This document shows, piece after piece, positions 14,908-20,237 of a DNA stretch of 20,237 bases. The DNA is taken from positions 1 through 20,237 of the forward strand of contig DAINRO010000046.1 in the NCBI GenBank assembly GCA_036741795.1, written 5' to 3'. How positions within the stretch are numbered: the first letter of the stretch is position 1; every line of letters begins with the position of its first letter. The position numbers were made by a program, and so were the translations under genes. Under the pieces are notes generated by a model, which was given only the letters and a program-made list of their open reading frames with translations, was not told where the DNA came from and did not search any database. The DNA is from DATKKM01 sp036741795 (GTDB taxonomy: Bacteria > Chloroflexota > Dehalococcoidia > SM23-28-2 > RBG-16-64-32).

Positions 14908-15561
14908 CTAGATGCCGGTGATGCGGATGCCGCTGTGGGACTTGTAGATCTTGTTGATGTGGATGAGAAGGCAGGTGATCTGCTCGGTGATGCGGGAGTT
15001 CATGAGAGGGCCGCCGTCGAGGGCGCGCACGTACTCGATCTCCTCCACGAGCGCCATCACCTTTTTCTTCGCCGGCTTGTTATCGCCGCAGACTACGACG
15101 TCGCCCTGAATCGGCCTGTCCACCTTTGCCAGGGCGGAGGCATCCAGGTGCTGGAAGGCACTGATGATCGTGGCTTTTGGCAGGAGATCACGTGCCTCCT
15201 CGGCTGCCGATCCCGCCTCTGGCATCGCCGGTCGCGGCCCATCTTCACCATCGAAGGTCAGTGGTACGACGGTATCGACGACGATGCGGTCATCGATCAC
15301 TTCTGCAAGCTCAGCGAGGACTTCGGCGTGGCCGCTCGCGGGTACGGTGATGAAGACGAAGTCCGCCTTCTCGGCGCCCTCGTAGTTGAAGCCGCCGTAG
15401 ATTTCGCCTTCCGGGACGGCCTGTTGGACCTTCGCGACGGCTTCGGCCGCCCTCTCCTCCGTCCGCGAGCCGATGAACACGGCGTTGCCGGACTTTGCGA
15501 AGCGAATCGCCAGGCCGACTCCCTCAGGCCCAGTGCCGCCTACAAATGCTATTTTCGCCAT
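14908..15561 (-). CDS. npdG: NADPH-dependent F420 reductase
   Basis: The 217-residue product matches F420H2:NADP oxidoreductase (npdG/fno). This enzyme passes hydride between NADPH and coenzyme F420 and so supplies reduced F420. The N-terminus MAKIAFVGGTGPEGVGLAIRF has the Rossmann GxGxxG-like loop. GSRTEERA follows, where the residues after the second strand typically select NADP over NAD. Other blocks are VVDTVVPL, SAFQHLDA and GDVVVCGDN, and the C-terminal HINKIYKSHSGIRITG motif is typical of the family. The ATG at 15561 has GGAGA 9 bases upstream. The frame is open further upstream to 15996, but that portion crosses the divergent promoter region and looks non-coding. It is the first gene of the npdG-cofE-(selC)-ABC-F cluster. 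Confidence 0.92.
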   Translation of the reverse strand: MAKIAFVGGTGPEGVGLAIRFAKSGNAVFIGSRTEERAAEAVAKVQQAVPEGEIYGGFNYEGAEKADFVFITVPASGHAEVLAELAEVIDDRIVVDTVVPLTFDGEDGPRPAMPEAGSAAEEARDLLPKATIISAFQHLDASALAKVDRPIQGDVVVCGDNKPAKKKVMALVEEIEYVRALDGGPLMNSRITEQITCLLIHINKIYKSHSGIRITGI

Positions 15562-15661
15562 TTCTAAGATTCTCCGTTTTGGTATGTCCCGCAGGTGGGC
15601 GGGTGAGCGCCAGTATATCCCGCGTACACGTGAGCGGGTAGGGATTGCGCCCTTTGCGCTG

Positions 15662-15679
15662 CCACGACTACAATCGTGG
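15662..15679 (+). promoter_or_regulatory. Putative -10 element inside an inverted repeat
   Basis: TACAAT (15669-15674), a good -10 match, lies within the inverted repeat CCACGA (15662-15667) / TCGTGG (15674-15679). A weak TTGCGC -35 candidate (15645-15650) lies 18 bases upstream. The arrangement would suit a repressor that covers the promoter of the ABC importer operon. The leader that follows (about 130 bases) also contains a perfect palindrome, CCTGCCGGCAGG, at 15742-15753. Confidence 0.4.
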
Positions 15680-15810
15680 GGACTCGCCGGGCAGGTGGCG
15701 CGGGGTGCGCCCTCCGGCAGAACGAGTTTACGGCCATCTTGCCTGCCGGCAGGACAGCACCCCCGCAGCCATATCAGTTCGAGCCATCGAGGCTCCACCG
15801 GATTGCAGGC

Positions 15811-16599
15811 ATGGCCGTAGTACAGAACCACGTTTCGCTGAGCGGTTTGTCGCACGTCTTCGAGGATGGGCGCGCCCCTCTCCGCGTGCTGGACAACCTC
15901 ACATTCAGCGTACCCCGGGGCAGGTTCCTTTCGATCATCGGGCCGAGTGGCTGTGGAAAATCGACGCTGCTCCGGGCAATTGGTGGGCTGCTCCACCCGA
16001 GCGAAGGGGTGGTCTCGGTAGACGGGGAGCAGCCGGGCCGGGCGCAGGGCCGCCGCGATGTGGGCTTTGTGTTCCAGGACCCTTCACTGCTGCCGTGGCG
16101 ATCCGTCATCGCGAACGTTCGCTTGCCGCTGGAAATCGCCGGAAATGGGAGAGTCGATAACGCCGACCCGGATGCCGTCCTGGAGATGGTGGGGTTGGCG
16201 GACTTTCGGAACTACTACCCGCACCAGTTATCGGGCGGAATGCAACAGCGCGTGGCGCTGGCACGGGCGATCGTCTTCGATCCGTCCCTGCTCCTCATGG
16301 ACGAGCCATTCGGCGCGCTGGACGAGATCACGCGCTCGGCGATGCGCTACGAGCTACTGCGGATCTGGCAGTCGCAGGCGCCGGCCGCAGAACGACGGAC
16401 GGTCGTATTCGTGACTCACTCGGTCGCCGAGGCAGTGGCCGTATCAGACCGCGTGATCGTGCTGTCCAAGCAACCGGGGCGTATCGTGGCTGACGTTGAT
16501 ATCGAGCTGCCGCGGCCGCGAACGGAGGAGACAGAGCGGACACAGCCGTTCCTGGACTACACGAACCACCTGCGAGATGTCCTGAGGGCGGCAGCATGA
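15811..16599 (+). CDS. ABC importer ATP-binding protein (SsuB/TauB/ThiZ type)
   Basis: The 262-residue ATPase has Walker A GPSGCGKST (about 44-52), Q-loop FVFQDPSLLPW (about 87-97), signature LSGGMQQR (about 140-147), Walker B LLLMDEPFGALDE (about 160-172) and the switch His in THSVAEAV (about 203). The Q-loop and signature wording are those of nitrate/sulfonate/taurine/HMP importers. The ATG at 15811 opens the conserved N-terminal strand. Earlier in-frame ATG codons (to 15676) add non-conserved sequence across the promoter region. It overlaps the permease gene by 4 bases (ATGA). Confidence 0.92.
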   Translation: MAVVQNHVSLSGLSHVFEDGRAPLRVLDNLTFSVPRGRFLSIIGPSGCGKSTLLRAIGGLLHPSEGVVSVDGEQPGRAQGRRDVGFVFQDPSLLPWRSVIANVRLPLEIAGNGRVDNADPDAVLEMVGLADFRNYYPHQLSGGMQQRVALARAIVFDPSLLLMDEPFGALDEITRSAMRYELLRIWQSQAPAAERRTVVFVTHSVAEAVAVSDRVIVLSKQPGRIVADVDIELPRPRTEETERTQPFLDYTNHLRDVLRAAA

Positions 16600-17375
16600 G
16601 AGTGGTCACGCGAGCACTGGTAACGTACGTGCTTCCTCCGGTAATCGCGTGCGCGCTAGTACTGGCGTTCTGGGAGTTCTACATCGCCTGGAAGGACGTG
16701 CACATCATCGTGATGCCGGCGCCGTCGGATGTGGCGGAGCGTTTCATTGAGGATCCGGAGTTCTTCGCTCGCGAGGCGATGTGGACTCTATACGAGGCGA
16801 CGCTGGGCCTTCTGCTCGGCTCCCTGGCGGCGATCCTGCTGGCTGCAGTCATGGCGCATTCGCGGACGGTGGAGCGCACGGTATTTCCACTGGCGATCAT
16901 CGCCAAGGTTACGCCTCTGGTGGCAATCGCGCCGGTGCTCGTCATCGTCCTGGGATTTGGGACCACTCCGAAGGTTGTTGTAGCCGCCCTGCTCTCGTTC
17001 TTCCCGATGCTGGTAAACGCACTGACGGGATTTCGGGACGTGAATACGGGCTCGCTTGAGTTCATGCGGTCGATGCGGGCATCAACGTGGGCCATCTTTA
17101 GCAAGCTGCGGTGGCCGAGCGCACAGCCGTACTTGTTTGCGGCCCTGCGCATCACTTATCCGCTTGCTCTGATCGGTGCGGTGGTCGCCGAATGGTTCAC
17201 GGGAGACCGGGGGCTGGGGGTTGTCATCTACGTCGCGAACGCGAACCTTGACACGCCGACGCTGTTCGCCTCCATCGCCGTCCTCGCTTTCATTGGAATC
17301 GTCATCAACGTTGCGCTGTCGTTGCTGGAGCGGCGAGTCCTGTTCTGGCACGAGAGCGTTCGCACCACACACTAA
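16596..17375 (+). CDS. ABC importer permease
   Basis: The 259-residue membrane protein has about six hydrophobic segments. The binding-protein-dependent transport signature (EAA loop) is at about 151-190, with FMRSMRAS...FSKLRWPSAQPYLFAALR followed by ITYPLALIGAVVAEW. It resembles SsuC/TauC/ThiX-type permeases that pair with NMT1-like binding proteins. The ATG overlaps the stop of the ATPase gene by 4 bases. The RBS of the following binding-protein gene overlaps its stop. Confidence 0.92.
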   Translation: MRVVTRALVTYVLPPVIACALVLAFWEFYIAWKDVHIIVMPAPSDVAERFIEDPEFFAREAMWTLYEATLGLLLGSLAAILLAAVMAHSRTVERTVFPLAIIAKVTPLVAIAPVLVIVLGFGTTPKVVVAALLSFFPMLVNALTGFRDVNTGSLEFMRSMRASTWAIFSKLRWPSAQPYLFAALRITYPLALIGAVVAEWFTGDRGLGVVIYVANANLDTPTLFASIAVLAFIGIVINVALSLLERRVLFWHESVRTTH

Positions 17376-17384
17376 GGAGTAACG

Positions 17385-18443
17385 ATGCTTCCACGCGCCC
17401 TCACCGCCCTGCTGTTCGCTTTGTTTGCCGGACTGATCGGGCTGGCCTGCAACGACGACGGTGACGAAGATTCCGCTCAAGACGCCACTGCTTCGGCGTC
17501 AGCGACGCCGTCGGAGCCGGACAAGGTCGTGTTCATGGCCGGGTTTAAGCCGCAGGCGAATCTCCCGTTCGTCGGCGCATACGTGGCACAGGAGAAGGGG
17601 TTCTTCGCGGAGGAGAACCTGGAGGTGGAGATCAGGCACTCCAACCCGGGCGAGAACTTCCGGTTCCTGGCCTCGGGCGAGGTGAAGTTCTCGACCGCGG
17701 ACAGCAGTGCAGTGCTGGAGCGCTGGACGGCTGATCCGCAGCTTCCGGTCGTCTCGCTGGCGTTGATCGGGCAGACAGGTCAGCAGGGGTTCGCGGTGCT
17801 GGCGGACTCAGGGATCGAGACGCCGGCGGATTGGGCGGGCAAGACGGCGGGATACAAGGGCGCGACGGTGACCCCGGATTACCTCGCGATCGTGGACGAG
17901 AACGAAGTCGACAGGGCGTCGATCCAGGAGGTCAAGGTAGGGTTCGAGCCGCAGGTGCTGACAGAGGGGGCGGTGGACATCTTCCCGGTGTTTTTGTCCA
18001 ACGAGCCGGACACACTGCGGACGCTCGGGTTCGAAACCAACGTGTTTACTGCGGCGGATGACGGCGCGCCGACACTGGGCCTCACTTACATCGCGATGGA
18101 GGAGTACGTGGCGGAGAACCCTGACATCGCGGCGAGGTTCATTCGCGCGGCGTTGAAGGGGATCGAGTACGCGCGGGTTAACCCGGCAGAGGCGGTCGAC
18201 ATCGTTATGGAGTATGCGCCCCAGGAAGACCCGGAACACCAGCAGTACATGCTGGCGACCGAGATCGGGATGGCCGAGGGCGGGGCTGCCGCCGAGGGCG
18301 GAATCGGCGCACAAAACCAGGAGCAGTGGCAGTCGCTGCACGACTACCTGGTGGAGTACGGCGGATTGGCGGCGCCGGTGGATGACGTGTCGCGGGTGTT
18401 TACGGACGAGTTCGTGGGGACTGGCGACGAGCCTCTCGAATAG
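17385..18443 (+). CDS. ABC importer substrate-binding lipoprotein (NMT1/THI5-like)
   Basis: The 352-residue product starts with a lipoprotein signal (hydrophobic about 7-20, then GLAC with C22 as the likely lipidated residue). A low-complexity acidic/Ser-Ala linker leads into an NMT1/THI5-type domain. Visible landmarks are FVGAYVAQEKGFFAEENLEVEI (about 65-86), an ASGEVKFSTADSSAVL segment, and DWAGKTAGYKG. The class binds thiamine-precursor pyrimidines, riboflavin, sulfonates, nitrate or related compounds; the ligand here cannot be read from sequence. AAGGAG lies 5 bases before the ATG. It completes a three-gene importer. The gene converges with rpe, leaving only 17 bases between. Confidence 0.9.
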   Translation: MLPRALTALLFALFAGLIGLACNDDGDEDSAQDATASASATPSEPDKVVFMAGFKPQANLPFVGAYVAQEKGFFAEENLEVEIRHSNPGENFRFLASGEVKFSTADSSAVLERWTADPQLPVVSLALIGQTGQQGFAVLADSGIETPADWAGKTAGYKGATVTPDYLAIVDENEVDRASIQEVKVGFEPQVLTEGAVDIFPVFLSNEPDTLRTLGFETNVFTAADDGAPTLGLTYIAMEEYVAENPDIAARFIRAALKGIEYARVNPAEAVDIVMEYAPQEDPEHQQYMLATEIGMAEGGAAAEGGIGAQNQEQWQSLHDYLVEYGGLAAPVDDVSRVFTDEFVGTGDEPLE

Positions 18444-18460
18444 TTGATGTGGCGGCGGTG

Positions 18461-19135
18461 CTAAGCGGGCGTCGTTGAAGCTGCTGCCCGGAGCGCGGCG
18501 ACGTTTTCGCTCGCCGGTGCGCGGTCGTTGAAGATGGCGCTGGCGGCTACCAGGATGTCGGCGCCGGCGGCGACGCAGCGGGGGGCGTTGTCTACTTTGA
18601 CTCCGCCGTCGATTTCGATCTTTGCGCGGTAGTTGTTCTCGTCGATCTTGCGGCGGAAGTGCTGGAGCTTCGGCAATGCTGATTCGATGAACGACTGGCC
18701 TGATTTTCCGGGGTTCACGCTCATGACCATGACCTGCTCAATGTCGGGGAGGATGCGGTCCAGAGCCTCAACGGGCGTGGGTGGGTTGAGGCAGACACCG
18801 ACCCGCTTGCCACGGGAGTGGACGCGCTCGACTATCGCTTCGAGAGAAGTGGCTGCCTCGACGTGGACGTTAATGATGTCGCCGCCCGCATCGATGAACT
18901 GTTCGATCTGCTTCTCGGGGTCGACGACCATGAGGTGAACGTCGAGGACGAGCCCAGTTACGCGGCGTACTGCCTCAACCACCGGCCAGCCGATGGTGAT
19001 GGCAGGGACGAATTGGCCATCCATGACGTCAATGTGGAGGTACTCGGCACCCGCGTCCTCGCACTGTTTCACCTGGTCGGCGAGGTGGGCGAGGTCGGCG
19101 GAGACGATGGAGGGGGCGATTATGACGCCGCTCAT
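18461..19135 (-). CDS. rpe: Ribulose-phosphate 3-epimerase
   Basis: The 224-residue TIM-barrel enzyme interconverts ribulose 5-phosphate and xylulose 5-phosphate in the pentose phosphate and Calvin pathways. Family motifs are APSIVSAD (about 7-14), HIDVMDGQFVP (about 34-44), LDVHLMV (about 63-69), VMSVNPGKSGQSFI (about 137-150) and EIDGGV (about 173-178). These contain the metal-binding His/Asp residues. The usual FVPN is FVPA here, a small departure. The ATG overlaps the argH stop by 4 bases (ATGA). Confidence 0.94.
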   Translation of the reverse strand: MSGVIIAPSIVSADLAHLADQVKQCEDAGAEYLHIDVMDGQFVPAITIGWPVVEAVRRVTGLVLDVHLMVVDPEKQIEQFIDAGGDIINVHVEAATSLEAIVERVHSRGKRVGVCLNPPTPVEALDRILPDIEQVMVMSVNPGKSGQSFIESALPKLQHFRRKIDENNYRAKIEIDGGVKVDNAPRCVAAGADILVAASAIFNDRAPASENVAALRAAASTTPA

Positions 19136-20237
19136 TCGGCGGGTTCGTCGAGGCGGCGGCGAGCATCTGTAATGGCATCCTTGACGCGCCCCGGTGCGGT
19201 ACCGCCGGGAACGTCGCGAGCGGCTATGGAGGCGCGGGCATCGAGGCCCAGCACATCCTCCTGGAATTCGGGGGAGAAGCGGCGGTACTCCTCCAACGAG
19301 AGGTCGGCCAGCGGCCTGGACTGGGATTCCGCGTATTTCACGAGCTCCACCACCGCCTTGTGCGCGTCGCGGAAAGCCACGCCCTTGCGCACGAGGTAGT
19401 CGGCGACGTCTGTGGCGACCAGGTAACCGCCGCTGGCCGCAGCCTCCACACGCGCCGTATCGACGGTAATGCCGGGTAGCATGGCCGCCATAACATCGAG
19501 TGCCGAGAGCACGGTGCTCGTGGTGTCGAAGAGGGGCTCCTTGTCCTCCTGGAGGTCGCGGTTGTACGAGAGGGGGAGACCCTTGAGGATCGTGAGCGTG
19601 GCGACGAGGTTGCCGAAGACGCGGCCGGTCTTGCCGCGGGTGATCTCTGCCATGTCAGCGTTGCGCTTCTGGGGCATGATGCTGGAGCCAGTCGCAAATT
19701 CATCGGAAAGACGGATGAAGCCGAATTCGTCGCTGGACCAGAGGATGAGTTCTTCGCTCAGGCGCGACAGGTGGGTCATCGTCGTGGCGGCGGCAGCATG
19801 GAAGTCAACGACGAAGTCACGGTCGGAGACGGCGTCGATGCTGTTGCGGGAGACGCGGCTGAACCCGAGTTCCTCGGCTACCATTTCGCGGTCGATGGGA
19901 TAAGGCACTCCGGCGAGGGCGCCGGAGCCAAGGGGCATCTCGTCAGCTCGGCCGTAACACTCGGCGAAGCGCTCGGAGTCGCGGTCCAACATCTCGAAAT
20001 AGGCAAGGAAGTGGTGGGCGAGAAGGACGGGCTGGGCACGCTGGAGGTGCGTATAGCCGGGGAATACGGTATCGATGTTCGTCTCGGCAAGACCAAGGAG
20101 GGCCGACTGCACGGCGCGGATGCGCTCGACGACAAGGCCGCAAGCGTTCATGACGAAGAGGCGCACATCGGTGGCAATCTGGTCGTTGCGGGAGCGCGCG
20201 GTGTGGAGGCGGGCGCCGGCGTCACCGATTTTCTCCC
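19132..20237 (-). CDS. argH: Argininosuccinate lyase (5' end outside window)
   Basis: The window holds the C-terminal 368 codons. Argininosuccinate lyase splits argininosuccinate into arginine and fumarate, the last step of arginine synthesis. The partial protein runs from EKIGDAGARLHTARSRNDQ, the ASL-specific block near residues 100-115 of full-length enzymes, through PLGSGALAGVPYPIDRE. It then carries the superfamily signature GSSIMPQKRNAD, with the catalytic serine in the flexible loop. The ATG at 20166 is internal; the coding frame continues past the window edge. It is followed by rpe with a 4-base overlap. Confidence 0.95.
   Translation of the reverse strand, partial: EKIGDAGARLHTARSRNDQIATDVRLFVMNACGLVVERIRAVQSALLGLAETNIDTVFPGYTHLQRAQPVLLAHHFLAYFEMLDRDSERFAECYGRADEMPLGSGALAGVPYPIDREMVAEELGFSRVSRNSIDAVSDRDFVVDFHAAAATTMTHLSRLSEELILWSSDEFGFIRLSDEFATGSSIMPQKRNADMAEITRGKTGRVFGNLVATLTILKGLPLSYNRDLQEDKEPLFDTTSTVLSALDVMAAMLPGITVDTARVEAAASGGYLVATDVADYLVRKGVAFRDAHKAVVELVKYAESQSRPLADLSLEEYRRFSPEFQEDVLGLDARASIAARDVPGGTAPGRVKDAITDARRRLDEPAE

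Noticed and set aside
15562..15810. TPP or FMN riboswitch upstream of the NMT1-type importer
   Set aside because: I looked for the conserved CTGAGA and ACCTGATCTGG-like blocks of TPP elements and for FMN-element blocks and saw none.

Overview
The window (about 20 kb, high GC) looks like a metagenome-assembled contig from an uncultured bacterium. It carries a 100-base run of N at 8316-8415, which is a scaffold gap inside a gene. The mix of genes suggests a Chloroflexota lineage, perhaps Dehalococcoidia-like, or another F420-using, Gram-positive-like group. The basis is coenzyme F420 genes, a CSLREA-type beta-helix surface protein with an LPxTG-like tail, a MoxR/DUF58/transglutaminase-like operon, a c-di-AMP riboswitch and a selenocysteine tRNA. 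The taxonomic call is inference from gene content only.

Layout. (1) 2-550: a DinB-like protein on the plus strand. (2) 588-5412, minus: an operon of a MoxR AAA+ ATPase, a DUF58 protein and a large TgpA-like membrane protein. All three expected catalytic residues of its transglutaminase domain are replaced. Heptamer tandem repeats lie at the MoxR-DUF58 junction and at the 3' end of the operon. (3) 5541-7052, minus: a secreted CSLREA/right-handed beta-helix protein with an LPPTG-type anchor and a clear intrinsic terminator. (4) 7226-8038, plus: a crotonase-family enzyme, convergent with (5) 8025-9797, minus: a Vps62-like protein with a membrane tail, interrupted by the gap. It lies behind (6) 9842-10759, minus: an F420-dependent LLM-family oxidoreductase.

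(7) About 10859-12400, plus: a putative promoter, a c-di-AMP (ydaO/yuaA) riboswitch, an 85-residue zinc-ribbon protein with a TTG start and strong RBS, and a two-domain universal stress protein that appears to start at CTG. (8) 12402-15561, minus: npdG (F420:NADPH reductase), cofE (F420 gamma-glutamyl ligase), tRNA-Sec (selC) and an ABC-F ATPase, tightly packed. (9) 15811-18443, plus: an ABC importer (ATPase, permease, NMT1/THI5-like binding lipoprotein). (10) 18461-20237, minus: argH (cut by the window end) overlapping rpe.

Three themes stand out. Coenzyme F420 metabolism appears twice: its reductase and polyglutamylation gene lie together, and a likely F420-using oxidoreductase lies elsewhere. 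A c-di-AMP-sensing leader precedes a zinc-ribbon/stress-protein pair. A selenocysteine tRNA is wedged between cofE and the ABC-F gene, so the organism probably makes selenoproteins, although none is recognisable in this window. I see no mobile element, CRISPR array, rRNA or phage gene.
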